From the NCBI RefSeq assembly GCF_030162935.1, contig NZ_JASAUZ010000013.1:1-45982 (forward strand): a stretch of 45,982 bases of DNA, in the 5' to 3' direction. The stretch comes from Comamonas halotolerans (GTDB lineage: Bacteria; Pseudomonadota; Gammaproteobacteria; Burkholderiales; Burkholderiaceae_C). Below are positions 7,249-17,500 of this stretch, one piece after another. The notes under the pieces are model-generated. The model saw only the letters and a list, made by a program, of their open reading frames with translations, made no database searches and was not told where the DNA came from. Numbering within the stretch: the stretch's first letter is position 1; the number at the start of each line of letters is the position of its first letter. Both the position numbers and the translations under genes were made by a program.

Positions 7249-8229
7249 TTATTGAATGCTTGCGCCGGAGGCTTCAACAACTGCCTTGGAACTGGCAAAG
7301 TCAGCACGGTACATCTTGTCGAATTCCGCAATGCTCATGGCTTTGGGCTCAGCGCCCTGGGCAAGAATTGCTTCTTGTACTTCCTTGGATGCCAGAAGTT
7401 TGTTGACTTCGGCATTCATCTTGGAGGCAATGTCAGCAGGTGTGCCAGCAGGCATGAACAGACCATACCAGGTGCTGACATCAAAGTCCTTCATGCCTTG
7501 CTCCTGCAAGGTGGCTACATTCGGCAAGGAGGTGGAGCGCTTGGCCGAGGTAACGGCCAAGGGACGCAGCTTGCCAGCTTTGATCTGACCAATTGCTGAA
7601 GGAATGGACGAGACGAGCAAATCGACGTTACCCGCAATGGCATCCATCAACGCAGGGTTGGAGCCTTTGTAAGGCACGTGGGTCAGCTTCACGCCCGTGG
7701 CTTTTTCAAACATGTGACCAGCAATATGGATGCTTGTGCCGTTGCCGGGCGAGCCGTAAGTGATCCTTTCAGGGTGCGCTTTGGCCGCGGCAATCACGTC
7801 TTGAATTGTCTTGTAGGGAGAGTTGACGCTGGTGGCGATGATCACGGGCGTGTAAGCCACATGGGCAACCGGTGTCAAATCCTTGACAGGATTCCAGGGC
7901 AGGTTCTTGTACAGATACGGGCCCAGGATCAGATTGTCTTTTTGGCCCATCACCATGTCGTAGCCAGTTGCAGGAGCCTTGGCCGCTTCGGTAATGCCAA
8001 TCGTGCCGCCCGCGCCAGCTTTGTTCTCAGGAACAATGGTCCAGGATGTTGCTTCAGTCAGCTTGTTGGCAACCACGCGCGACAGAATGTCGGTGCCACC
8101 GCCTGGAGGAAATGGAATCACCAGACGGACAGACTTGCTAGGGTATTGGCTGGCAGTTTCTGCCAAGGCAGGCACTGCAGCACCTGCAATGAAAGCCAAT
8201 GTGGTGCAGGTGATCAGTTTGCGGAACAT
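7249..8229 (-). CDS. Bug/TctC-family solute-binding protein
   Basis: A 326-residue periplasmic binding protein of the tripartite tricarboxylate transporter (TTT) type. Start chosen at ATG 8229, six bases after GGAG. The Sec signal peptide ends near PALA (about residue 23). Seen: the family N-terminus YPSKSVRLVIPFPPGGGTD, the central IQDVIAAAKAHPERITYGSPGNGTSIH segment that shapes the ligand carboxylate pocket, and HVPYKGSNPALMDAI. Bug proteins typically bind organic acids or amides. No TctA/TctB membrane genes lie nearby, so it is an orphan. It lies about 330 bases downstream of the SDR gene on the same strand and ends in a strong terminator. Confidence 0.93.
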   Translation of the reverse strand: MFRKLITCTTLAFIAGAAVPALAETASQYPSKSVRLVIPFPPGGGTDILSRVVANKLTEATSWTIVPENKAGAGGTIGITEAAKAPATGYDMVMGQKDNLILGPYLYKNLPWNPVKDLTPVAHVAYTPVIIATSVNSPYKTIQDVIAAAKAHPERITYGSPGNGTSIHIAGHMFEKATGVKLTHVPYKGSNPALMDAIAGNVDLLVSSIPSAIGQIKAGKLRPLAVTSAKRSTSLPNVATLQEQGMKDFDVSTWYGLFMPAGTPADIASKMNAEVNKLLASKEVQEAILAQGAEPKAMSIAEFDKMYRADFASSKAVVEASGASIQ

Positions 8230-8560
8230 GGAGGTCTCCAAAAGCACAGATATCTAAAACAGGGGCACTGTTGTGCATAGCAATGCAGCAGCAACACCGC
8301 TTTCGAGCGAATGTGTGGGCACCATTGACGGTGCAGGGGTGCTGAACCATCAGGCATGGAGTACCTGTATAAAACCAAGTTTGCGCATCGCCTGCAGGGG
8401 TGGCCTGCAGGTTGATCACGGCTGCTGCTACCGATCAGATAGCGCGGCACTGTGTGGCCCACTTGGCACAAACAGGTTCTTGGGATGTGCTGATGTTAGC
8501 GCTGTAAAGCTTTGCAGGAAGCCAAACTTTGCAAAAAATGCATTCCGTTTCGGCATTTGC
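8230..8560. other. Intergenic, no gene recognised
   Basis: About 330 bases between the SDR stop and the Bug start, presumably carrying the Bug promoter (minus strand); I cannot assign -35/-10 elements with confidence. Two copies of the 8-base palindrome CCTGCAGG (8391-8398 and 8404-8411) lie five bases apart; their meaning is unclear. Confidence 0.45.
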
Positions 8561-9319
8561 TCAGGCTTGGCGTACATCCGCAATCACTGGGTTGCCAAAG
8601 TCCTTGCGTTCCAGCCAGGCCAGCACGCGTGCGCCAGCTTCTTCGGGCGAGGTCAGGCTGCCGCTGCTTTTAAGGTTGGCAAAGCGGCTCACGTCAGGGA
8701 ATGCGGTTTCGCTGGCACTGCGAAGATGCGCCTGCATGTCGGTGTCAATAACACCGGGAGCCAGAGAGCATATTTTTGCGCCATTGGGCTTGGTTGCTTC
8801 GTCCAGGGCCACGGACTGCGAGAAAAGATCCATGCCGGCTTTTGCCGCGCAGTAAGTCGCTTGGGACGCCATGGCGCGGCGACCCATTCCGGACGAGATA
8901 TTGAGCACCTGGCGCGGAATGTTCCAGCTGTCTGTAGCACGAAGGAAGGCCGAGGTCAGCAGCATGGGGGCTTCAAGACCCACGCGAAGCGCTTGGCTGA
9001 TAGCGTGCCAGTCACTGTGCGACAGCGGTGCAATAGGGGGGATCACTCCGGCGTTGTTGATCAGCACTATGCGCTGGAAGTCGCTGCTGCTCAACGTGGA
9101 CAGCCACTGCAGCAATTGCTGGGCAGCCTGCTCGGGCATGGCCAGATCGTGTTGCCACTGAGTGATTGTCGCCTGGTGTGCCTGTGCAACGCTGTCCAAG
9201 ACGTCATTGCGCTGGCGTGCAATGGTGAGCAGTTGGTGTCCCTGGCTGAGAATTTGCTTGGCCATTGCCAAGCCCATGCCGCGGGAGCCACCGGTGAGGA
9301 TGAAGAGCTGAGGTTTCAT
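8561..9319 (-). CDS. SDR-family NAD(P)-dependent oxidoreductase
   Basis: A 252-residue classical short-chain dehydrogenase/reductase. Seen: cofactor motif TGGSRGMG a few residues from the N-terminus, NNAG, the catalytic Ser (NISSG) and Y-C-A-A-K with the usual spacing, and the APGVIDTDM loop. The overall pattern is close to benzil/sepiapterin-reductase-like members. Start chosen at ATG 9319, which puts the Rossmann strand at the normal distance; an upstream in-frame TTG (9343) would add eight residues. Neither has a strong ribosome binding site. It lies 64 bp after livF on the same strand and may be the last gene of the liv transcript. Substrate unknown. Confidence 0.87.
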   Translation of the reverse strand: MKPQLFILTGGSRGMGLAMAKQILSQGHQLLTIARQRNDVLDSVAQAHQATITQWQHDLAMPEQAAQQLLQWLSTLSSSDFQRIVLINNAGVIPPIAPLSHSDWHAISQALRVGLEAPMLLTSAFLRATDSWNIPRQVLNISSGMGRRAMASQATYCAAKAGMDLFSQSVALDEATKPNGAKICSLAPGVIDTDMQAHLRSASETAFPDVSRFANLKSSGSLTSPEEAGARVLAWLERKDFGNPVIADVRQA

Positions 9320-9383
9320 GCGCTGTATCGTAATAGCAGTCAACAGTGCATGAACTCAGGGGCAACGTGGCAAAGCGGCACAG

Positions 9384-10103
9384 TCAGCCGCCCAGATAGG
9401 CTTTGCGAACAGCGTCGTTTTTGAGCAGGTTGGCACCGGTGTCTTCCAGCACCAGCTTGCCGGTTTCCAGCACATAGCCACGGTCAGCAATCTGCAAAGC
9501 GCGGTTGGCGTTTTGCTCCACCAGGAAAACGGTCACGCCTTCATTGCGGATGGTCTGAATGATTTCAAAAATCTGCGCAATGATCAGCGGAGCCAAACCC
9601 AGTGTGGGTTCATCCATCAGCAGCAAACGGGGCTTGGACATCAATGCTCGGCCAATGGCCAGCATTTGCTGCTCGCCACCCGACATCGTGCCAGCGCGCT
9701 GGTGCGCACGTTCTTTGAGGCGGGGGAACAGGTGAAACACATGCTCGATACCCGCTTCAATCGCCTGTTTGTTGAGAAAGAAGCCGCCCATCTGCAGGTT
9801 CTCCACGACGGTTAGGTCGGGGAAGATACGGCGCCCTTCAGGAGAGATGGCAATGCCGCGCTGCATGATGTGGTGGGTGGGCAGCAGTGTGATGTCCTCT
9901 CCTTCAAAGTGAATGCTGCCATTGGTAGCGCGGGGATTTCCGCAGACCGTCATCAGCAACGAAGTTTTGCCTGCACCGTTGGAGCCGATCAGGCTGACGA
10001 TCTCACCTTGGTTGACGTGCAAGGATACTTTGTCAACTGCACAGATGGAGCCATAGTGCGTGCTGATGTCTTGCAGTTTCAGCATGGGGGTGGATGTGCT
10101 CAT
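9384..10103 (-). CDS. livF: Branched-chain amino-acid-type ABC importer ATPase LivF
   Basis: A 239-residue ABC ATPase of the LivF subfamily. Seen: Walker A GSNGAGKT, signature MSGGEQQM and Walker B LLLMDEPTLGLAP. The short length and TDFS-free C-terminus are typical of LivF. It energises uptake of the ligand delivered by the livK-type protein. Its start overlaps the livG stop in TGATG, so the two are translationally coupled. Known relatives transport branched-chain amino acids, amides, urea or aromatic acids, so the true ligand is open. Confidence 0.95.
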   Translation of the reverse strand: MSTSTPMLKLQDISTHYGSICAVDKVSLHVNQGEIVSLIGSNGAGKTSLLMTVCGNPRATNGSIHFEGEDITLLPTHHIMQRGIAISPEGRRIFPDLTVVENLQMGGFFLNKQAIEAGIEHVFHLFPRLKERAHQRAGTMSGGEQQMLAIGRALMSKPRLLLMDEPTLGLAPLIIAQIFEIIQTIRNEGVTVFLVEQNANRALQIADRGYVLETGKLVLEDTGANLLKNDAVRKAYLGG

Positions 10104-10873
10104 CAGGCCTCTCCCAGGTAGGCCTTGATGACCCGCTCGTTGTTTCTTACTTCTTCTGGCGTGCCATGGGCAATGGGTTTGCCATATTCCATGACGGTGA
10201 TGCGCTCGGACACACCCATGACCAATCCCATGTCGTGCTCAATGAGCAGGATGGACACGCCGTACTGGTCGCGCAGTTGGCGAATCAGGGCTTGCAGGTC
10301 CAGCTTTTCCTGAGGATTGAGGCCCGCTGCTGGCTCATCCAGCATCAATACTTTGGGGTCAGTAATCATGCAGCGGGCAATTTCCAGGCGCCGCTGGTGG
10401 CCGTAGGCCAGGTTGCCAGCCTCCCGGTTGGCAAACTCGCGCAGGCCCATGTAGTCGAGCCAATGCAGGCTGCGCTCAATGGCTTGGGCCTCCTGGCGGC
10501 GGAAGTTGGGCGTGTTGAACAGGCCGGACAACACTGACACCCTAGCTTTTTGGTGTTGCGCAACGAGCAGGTTTTCAAGCACGGTCATGCGCTTGAACAG
10601 GCGCACATTCTGGAATGTGCGTACCACGCCTTTACGGGCCACCGTATGGCTACCCAGTCCGGCGATGCTCTCGCCTTGCAGGGCCACCTTGCCACTGGTG
10701 GGTGTGTAGAAGCCACTGATGCAGTTGAACACCGTGGTTTTGCCGGCTCCATTGGGGCCGATGATGGCAAGAATCTGCTTCTCGCCCAGTTCGATATTGA
10801 CGCCATCGACCGCGAGCAAACCGCCAAAGCGCATGCTCAGGTCTTTCACGTCCAACAAATGGCTACTATGCAT
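10103..10873 (-). CDS. livG: ABC importer ATPase LivG
   Basis: A 256-residue ABC ATPase of the LivG subfamily. Seen: Walker A GPNGAGKT, the LivG-type signature LAYGHQRRLEIAR (in place of LSGGQ), Walker B LMLDEPAAGLNP, and a long helical insert between Walker A and the signature (RKGVVRTFQNVRLF and the following residues). It pairs with LivF on the cytoplasmic face of the LivH/LivM permease. It follows livM by about 40 bases and overlaps livF by one base. Confidence 0.95.
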   Translation of the reverse strand: MHSSHLLDVKDLSMRFGGLLAVDGVNIELGEKQILAIIGPNGAGKTTVFNCISGFYTPTSGKVALQGESIAGLGSHTVARKGVVRTFQNVRLFKRMTVLENLLVAQHQKARVSVLSGLFNTPNFRRQEAQAIERSLHWLDYMGLREFANREAGNLAYGHQRRLEIARCMITDPKVLMLDEPAAGLNPQEKLDLQALIRQLRDQYGVSILLIEHDMGLVMGVSERITVMEYGKPIAHGTPEEVRNNERVIKAYLGEA

Positions 10874-10912
10874 GCTGAAATTTCTTCTTTAATGGGTGCA
10901 TGAAATGGTGGC

Positions 10913-12159
10913 TCAGGTGCTGCGCTTTTGCGGCACTTCAACGTGGGCACGGGCGACAGGGAAGAGGCCCTGCGGGCGCCACACCATCATCAAAATCATG
11001 ACCAGACCAAAAATCAACATGCGGTACTCCGAGAACTCACGCGCAAGTTCGGGCAGCACTGTGATCAAAATGGCAGCCACGATGACACCGAGCTGAGACC
11101 CCATGCCGCCCAGCACCACAATCGCCAGAATGAGTGCCGACTCAATGAAGGTGAAGGACTCGGGGTTGACGATGCCTTGGCGTGCGGCAAAGAAGGCACC
11201 ACCAAAACCGGCAAACATGGCACCCAGTGTGAAGGCTGACAGCTTGATGTGCATGGGGTTCAGCCCCAGCGAGCGGCAAGCGATTTCGTCTTCGCGCAGG
11301 GCTTCCCAGGCACGGCCGATCGGCATGCGGATGAGACGGTTGGAAATCCACAGCGTGACAACGGCCAGCATCAGTGCCATCAGATAAAGAAAGATGACCA
11401 TGTGCACGGAGTTGAACTCCCAGCCCATCAGCTGGTGGAAAGTCGTCCCACCTTCCACGCTGGCATTGCGGGTCATCTCAAAACCCATGACGGTGGGCTT
11501 GGGAATGCCAGAAATACCATCAGGGCCACCCGTCCAGTCATTGAGGTTGATAAGCAGCAGGCGGATGATTTCACCGAAGCCCAAGGTGACGATGGCCAGG
11601 TAGTCCCCACGCAGGCGCAGCACCGGAAAGCCCAGTACAAAACCGAACAGGGCTGCCGCAGCACCAGCTAGCGGCAGTGCTTCCCAGAAGGACCAGCCGG
11701 CCCAGTGGAACAGCAGGGCATAGGTATACGCGCCCACTGCATAAAAACCAACGAAGCCCAGGTCAAGCAGACCGGCAAAGCCGACCACGATGTTCAGCCC
11801 CAGGCCCAGCATGACGTAAATCATGGCGAGCGTGGCAATGTCCACTGCATTGCGGCCCGCAAAGAATGGCCATGACACGGCCACCAGCAGGGCTGCAAAT
11901 ATGAAGGCGTTGCGCAGCTTGGGTGAGAGACTAGGGACGCGCGGAAGGCTGAGACCTTTGGTTGCGCCTTTAAGGGCTGGTTTGAGCAGTTGCACCGCAA
12001 AGACGATCAGCGCAGCCCAGATCACATAATTCCAGTGTGGCTCCAGGCTCATCTGACCACCCACGCGCTGCAGTTGCAGACCGAAGATAGGGGTGACGAC
12101 GAGTGCGGTAATGACGGCTGCCATCAAGGCTGGGCCAAGGTTATGGAGAAGGCGCTGCA

Positions 12160-12160
<1 letters not shown>
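10913..12160 (-). CDS. livM: ABC importer permease LivM (long form)
   Basis: A 415-residue inner-membrane permease. The core BPD_transp_2 domain starts near residue 105, with the typical [21 protein letters not shown] segment and the [15 protein letters not shown] loop. An N-terminal extension of roughly 100 residues carries two or three extra hydrophobic segments, as in the long LivM form of many proteobacteria. It forms the translocation channel with LivH. The start overlaps the livH stop (TGATG), indicating translational coupling. Confidence 0.95.
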
Positions 12161-13086
<926 letters not shown>

Positions 13087-13139
13087 GTGCGCGAAGGCCT
13101 AGCGAGATGTGAAAGCGCAGCAAAGCAAGCTTTGAACTG

Positions 13140-13176
13140 AAAAGCCCACAGGCTTGAATAAAAGCGCTGTGGGCTT
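13140..13176 (-). terminator. Stem-loop between livK and livH (attenuator-like)
   Basis: AAGCCCACAG (13142-13151) pairs with CTGTGGGCTT (13167-13176), and GCTT/AAGC extend the stem inward. On the minus strand TTTTC follows. It could act as a partial terminator or an mRNA-stabilising 3' structure that keeps livK message in excess. Confidence 0.65.
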
Positions 13177-13192
13177 GGTGCTTGCCGATGGA

Positions 13193-14314
13193 TTACTTCG
13201 CAGCAGGAGTCTTGCTGCCGTCTTTATGCCATTGGAAAATCTGGAAGTCGAAGGAGGTCAAATCTCCCTGCTTGTTCCAGGAGACAGGTCCAATAACGGT
13301 ATCAATCTTTGCCTTATGCAGGTGGTCTGCCACCTTCTTTGGGTCATCACCCACGGCTTTGATGGCTTCAGCAATAGCCTGGGTAGCGGCATAGGCCGTC
13401 AGCTGGAAGGCTCCAGAAGGATTGCGCTTCTTGTCCTGGAAAGCCTTCACGATGGCAGCATTTTGTGGATTGCTCGAGAAGTCTGCAGGCAAAGTCACCA
13501 GCATGCCTTCCACGGCATTACCTGCAATGGCGTTCACTTCGGGGTTGCCTACACCTTCAGGGCCCATCATGCGCACTTTCAGCCCCTGTTCTGAGGCTTG
13601 GCGCAGCAGCAGACCCATTTCAGGGTGGTAGCCACCGTAGTAAACGAAATCTACACCTGTGCTCTTGAGCTTGGTGATGATGGCAGAGTAGTCGCTGTCA
13701 CCTGCGTTGATGCCTTCAAAAAGGGCGACATTGACCTTGGCTTTCTGCAGCTCATCACGCACGGAAGAGGCAATGCCCTGGCCGTAGGATTGCTTGTCAT
13801 GCAGCACTGCAACCTTTGCGGGTTTGGCTTTTTCTATGATGAACTTGGCAGCCGATGGGCCTTGCTGGTCGTCACGGCCAATGGTGCGAAAGATGTAGTG
13901 GAAGTTCTTGCCTTCGGTCAGTGCGGGCGAAGTGGCCGATGGAGTGACCACCACCACGCCTTCGTTGTCATAAATGGGGGCAGCGGCAATGGCTGCGCCC
14001 GAGCAAACGGGACCAATCATGTAGCCAATTTTGCTGTTGACAACACGATTGGCAGCTACGGGGCCTTGCTTGGGTTCGCAGGCATCGTCCACGGCGGTGA
14101 CTTCAATTTTCTTGCCATTGATGCCGCCTGCCGCGTTGATTTGCTCCACTGCAGTGGATACCCCTTCTTTGACCATGTCACCGTACTGTGTCAGTGGACC
14201 TGTGGTGGGGATCACCATGGCGAACTTGATCTGTGCTTGCGCTTGGCCTGTCACTGCTGCACCCAGCAGGCCCAAAGTTGCCACTACAGCTTTCAAACGG
14301 AACGAAGTACGCAT
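13193..14314 (-). CDS. livK: Branched-chain amino-acid-type ABC substrate-binding protein
   Basis: A 373-residue periplasmic type I binding protein (Leu/Ile/Val-binding family). Start chosen at ATG 14314 with GAGAGG upstream. The signal peptide ends near GQAQA (about residue 27). Seen: IKFAMVIPTTGPLTQYGDM, DDACEPKQGPVAANRVV, GPVCSGAAIAAAPIYDNEGV and FHYIFRTIGRDDQQGPSAAKFI, all typical of the LivJ/LivK lobes. It heads the livKHMGF operon. The gene order supports a high-affinity importer for branched-chain amino acids or a related small molecule. I cannot distinguish LivJ from LivK specificity. Confidence 0.94.
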   Translation of the reverse strand: MRTSFRLKAVVATLGLLGAAVTGQAQAQIKFAMVIPTTGPLTQYGDMVKEGVSTAVEQINAAGGINGKKIEVTAVDDACEPKQGPVAANRVVNSKIGYMIGPVCSGAAIAAAPIYDNEGVVVVTPSATSPALTEGKNFHYIFRTIGRDDQQGPSAAKFIIEKAKPAKVAVLHDKQSYGQGIASSVRDELQKAKVNVALFEGINAGDSDYSAIITKLKSTGVDFVYYGGYHPEMGLLLRQASEQGLKVRMMGPEGVGNPEVNAIAGNAVEGMLVTLPADFSSNPQNAAIVKAFQDKKRNPSGAFQLTAYAATQAIAEAIKAVGDDPKKVADHLHKAKIDTVIGPVSWNKQGDLTSFDFQIFQWHKDGSKTPAAK

Positions 14315-14396
14315 TATTGGTTGTCCTCTCAGTAAGTTTTGCACCAAGCACTTGCTTCAGGAAGTGGTTTGCAAATTGCATGCCTGATGCTGAGAG
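14315..14396 (-). promoter_or_regulatory. livK 5' leader with SD-complementary element
   Basis: On the minus strand CTCTCAG (complement of 14390-14396) can pair with CTGAGAG (complement of 14326-14332). The latter contains part of the livK ribosome binding site. This pairing could hide the site. Seen as an exact 7-base complementarity across about 57 bases; function is inferred. Confidence 0.3.
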
Positions 14397-14570
14397 CGCA
14401 AGCTTAAAAATGAGCGTGTTCGGGACGCAATCGGGTTTGTATCTATGGCAACGAGAGCTGCAGGAAACTTTGCTGAACGCTGTTAAAAATCAAGATAAAT
14501 GCGTGTCTTAAGGTCGCAATAAAACTGCATTTCCCGTTGTGGCTGCACATCAAGGAAGCTCTAGGGTGCT

Positions 14571-15263
14571 TCAAAATGGTGCAGGGCTTTCGATGGAGAG
14601 GTGTGTGCCGAGAACCGGGTGACGCAATTGCAGGCTCGTGGAGTGAAGGCACAGGCGCTCATTGAGAGCAGCGATGTCCGCAGGTGCGTACAAGCCATCT
14701 CCAACCATGGGGTGACCAATGTGGGACATATGCACGCGCAATTGGTGCGAGCGTCCTGTAATGGGCTCGAGCCAGAGTTTGGTGCAGCCTGCAGCTACAT
14801 CACTTTGGTCTGGGTGGCGCAGGTAGCGGGTCTGGCTGGGCTTGCCGATAAGGTGATCCACTATTTGAAGTGGGCGTCTCTCCCAGTCACAGATCAATGG
14901 TGCATCAACGGTGAGCCATGTGTCGGTTTGTACGTCGCCATGTACAACGGCTGTGTAGCGCTTGTGTACCTCACGCGCTGCAAATGCGTCCCCCAACAGG
15001 CGCTGAGTCTCCTTGGTGCGTGCAAAGACCAGCAGGCCGGAGGTTGCCATATCCAGGCGATGAACGACCAGAGCATCTGGCCAGTACTCCAAGGCGCGAT
15101 GGATCAGGCAGTCTTGCTTGTCAGGGCCCCGACCAGGAACCGACAGGAGGCCTGCAGGTTTGTCGAGCACAAGCAGATACGCGTCTTCATAGAGACAGGT
15201 GGGGCGGGGATACTTCAAAATACTCAGAAATTTGGGTGAATCAGTCGGTCCACCGTTTCGCAT
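14571..15263 (-). CDS. rluA: RluA-type RNA pseudouridine synthase
   Basis: A 230-residue pseudouridine synthase of the RluA family. Seen: an opening strand with LVLDKPAGLLSVPGRG, the catalytic motif HRLDMATSG with Asp71, KRYTAVVHG, and the C-terminal LEPITGRSHQLRVHM. There is no S4 domain, as in RluA itself, which modifies 23S rRNA U746 and tRNA U32 in E. coli; the target here is inferred. The ATG at 15263 lies within the upstream kinase gene, a 40-base overlap. An in-frame TTG 15 codons later is a possible alternative. The overlap suggests co-transcription with the kinase. Confidence 0.88.
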   Translation of the reverse strand: MRNGGPTDSPKFLSILKYPRPTCLYEDAYLLVLDKPAGLLSVPGRGPDKQDCLIHRALEYWPDALVVHRLDMATSGLLVFARTKETQRLLGDAFAAREVHKRYTAVVHGDVQTDTWLTVDAPLICDWERRPLQIVDHLIGKPSQTRYLRHPDQSDVAAGCTKLWLEPITGRSHQLRVHMSHIGHPMVGDGLYAPADIAALNERLCLHSTSLQLRHPVLGTHLSIESPAPF

Positions 15264-17470
15264 AGCTCATCCACATCATTGGGTTTGTAGATGAGTGCCG
15301 TGGCACCAGCGGCAAGCGCCTGGGCTTCAATTTCTGCAGTGATGTAGCCAGAGGCCAGTGCGACCGGCAAATCAGGACGGATGCTTTTTGAGTCACGCAC
15401 CAGATCCACGCCGCAGTAGCCCGGCATGTTGTAGTCTGTGATCACCAAGTCATAGGCATGTGGATTGAGGCGCAAGGCTTCAGTGGCTTCTCGAGGATCC
15501 AAAAAGCCGGTGACTTGATAACCTCGCCGTCGCAAGAGACGTTGAACCAGGGAGACCAGAGCCTGATCATCATCGACATACATGACATGCTTGGCAGCAT
15601 CAGGCTTTGGGGCGGCGCTTGCAGAAGGAAGCGCAGGCACCATGCCGCTCGGAGGGAGGCCGGGAGTACGCTCCGAAGACATGGTTGAAGCGGCAACCGG
15701 AAAATACAGCGTAAAACGGCTGCCTGTACCCAGGCGGCTGACAACATCCACGGCACCACCGTGGGTGCGCATCACCCCGTGCACGACTGCCAGCCCCAGG
15801 CCAGTGCCTTGACCCACGGGCTTGGTGGTAAAAAAAGGCTCAAAGATGCGCTGCTGTATTTCGGGGGGAATGCCCGGTCCATTGTCTTGCACGGAGATGA
15901 CTACATAGTCGCCCACCATGAGGTTCAAACGGTCGCACAGCCTTTGTTCTGACGAGCTCAAGGTGGCTTCCATGCTGATCAGGCCACGGTTTTCTCCCAG
16001 CGCGTGCACTGCGTTGGTAATGAGGTTGAAGAGAGCTTGCTCGACCTGGGTAGGGTCTGCCAGCATGCAGGGCAGATCCTGCGGTGCGTGGACCTGCAAT
16101 TCAATGGCCGGCGGTAGGGTGACGCGCAGCAGGCGTTCGGTATCGTGCATCACCTCTCGCGCATGCACGGCATAGCGCTTGGGCGGTTCGTTGCGACTGA
16201 AAGTGAGGATCTGGCGCACCAGATCGCGCGCACGGCGGCCAGCTTTCTCAATTTCCCGCAGGCTCTCCAACGCCTGCGTGTTGTGGCAGCAGTCTGCTTT
16301 TGCCAGCTCCACATTGCCCAAGATAGCGCCCACGATGTTGTTGAAGTCGTGGGCGATTCCCCCGGCCATCGTGCCCAGAGCCTGCATTTTGTGGGATTCA
16401 CGCAGTTGCAGTTCCAGTTCGTTGCGTTGCGCTTCGGCTCGTTTGTGCCGGGTCAGATCGCGGGCAAAAACAGTAGTAACTTCGCCATCGGGCAAGCGCT
16501 CGAATGACATGGACACTTCTACTGGCAATTTTTTGCCGGTGGCCGTGCGCGCGGTCATCTCTCCGAGCATGGCCTGTTTGGTGATAGGCGCCAAGTCAAG
16601 GGCGTGTACCGCATCGGGTAAGAAACGCTCGAGTTTGGAGCCCAGCGCATCGGTTGCTGAGCAGAGAAAGAGTGTGGCCGCTGTGGGGTTGAAAACAGTG
16701 ATGCGCTGCTCTTGATCCACGCAAATGATGGCATCAAGCGACGAGTTGATGACGGACTCCAGACGCTGTTCGCTGGCGAGCAACTGGTCGTTGCGCTCTC
16801 GCAACTGGTGACGCTCTGCAATCAAGGGGCCCTGGTCTACCAGCGCACACATGAATTGGGCAATTGGCGGACCTTCACGCTGAGGAATCTGGATGCAAGC
16901 AATGTGCAGGTCACCCTGAATCTGCTGGCCGTTGCCCAGCGTGAAGATGACTTCCTGCGCTTCACTGCGACCAGCAAGCCGCGCAGCATCAAAAGCTTGG
17001 GAGACACGCTCCGTGTCAGATGGACAGACATAAGGCAGAAAGGAAACCAGCAGTCGGTCACGGCCTTCATCCTGAAAGGCACTGTGCGCCATAGCATTGG
17101 CCTGGATGACCATGTCATGTTCGTCAAGCACCAGCAAAGGAAGCGGAACGCTGGAGAACAGCGCTTCGAACCGCTCAGAAGCACTTTCGGCAACCACCTG
17201 GCTGTAATCCAGGACTTTGTTCTGGATCTCAAGCTCGTTTTGGTAATTGCGCAGCTCGGCGATCAATGCGGCCAGTGGATCGTCATTGGGGATGTCTTCT
17301 GGAAGGTCCCAGGGCGGCAAAATCCCCTGCTCATCTGTCTGCAAGTCAGGCAGAAGCTCTGGCGATGTGGGGGCGATTTCGCGGTTGATCAGAAATGACA
17401 GGTCAGGACGACGCATTGAAAGCAACACAGAGCTAGGACCAACCATGCAGTTTAAGTGCTTGGCTGGCAT
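15224..17470 (-). CDS. Soluble hybrid sensor histidine kinase (PAS-PAS-HK-REC)
   Basis: A 748-residue hybrid kinase with no membrane segment, so the signal should be cytoplasmic. Layout: a low-complexity N-terminus, PAS-like domains at about 100-215 and 232-345, and a dimerisation/phosphoacceptor helix with His374 in GGIAHDFNN. The ATPase domain has an N box NLITNAVHAL near 483, DNGPGIP near 530, FEPFFTTK and GTGLGLAVVHG. After a Pro/Ala/Ser linker comes a C-terminal receiver with the acidic pair in VDDD, phosphoacceptor Asp679 and Lys729. No DNA-binding partner lies nearby. The ATG at 17470 lacks a good ribosome binding site; internal Met9 or Met19 are alternatives. It begins 30 bases after gcvP. 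Confidence 0.9.
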   Translation of the reverse strand: MPAKHLNCMVGPSSVLLSMRRPDLSFLINREIAPTSPELLPDLQTDEQGILPPWDLPEDIPNDDPLAALIAELRNYQNELEIQNKVLDYSQVVAESASERFEALFSSVPLPLLVLDEHDMVIQANAMAHSAFQDEGRDRLLVSFLPYVCPSDTERVSQAFDAARLAGRSEAQEVIFTLGNGQQIQGDLHIACIQIPQREGPPIAQFMCALVDQGPLIAERHQLRERNDQLLASEQRLESVINSSLDAIICVDQEQRITVFNPTAATLFLCSATDALGSKLERFLPDAVHALDLAPITKQAMLGEMTARTATGKKLPVEVSMSFERLPDGEVTTVFARDLTRHKRAEAQRNELELQLRESHKMQALGTMAGGIAHDFNNIVGAILGNVELAKADCCHNTQALESLREIEKAGRRARDLVRQILTFSRNEPPKRYAVHAREVMHDTERLLRVTLPPAIELQVHAPQDLPCMLADPTQVEQALFNLITNAVHALGENRGLISMEATLSSSEQRLCDRLNLMVGDYVVISVQDNGPGIPPEIQQRIFEPFFTTKPVGQGTGLGLAVVHGVMRTHGGAVDVVSRLGTGSRFTLYFPVAASTMSSERTPGLPPSGMVPALPSASAAPKPDAAKHVMYVDDDQALVSLVQRLLRRRGYQVTGFLDPREATEALRLNPHAYDLVITDYNMPGYCGVDLVRDSKSIRPDLPVALASGYITAEIEAQALAAGATALIYKPNDVDELCETVDRLIHPNF

Positions 17471-17500
17471 GGCACAGGAGAGGCGCAGATAGTTGCCGCC

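Noticed and set aside
8391..8411. Paired CCTGCAGG palindromes as a possible operator
   Set aside because: The sequence is self-complementary and GC-rich, so two nearby copies are weak evidence; there is no regulator gene beside it.
8273..9424. 383-codon plus-strand frame opposite the SDR gene
   Set aside because: It runs antisense to a clear SDR gene with intact motifs; its translation is rich in Cys/His/Gly with no recognisable domain, as expected of a codon-bias shadow.
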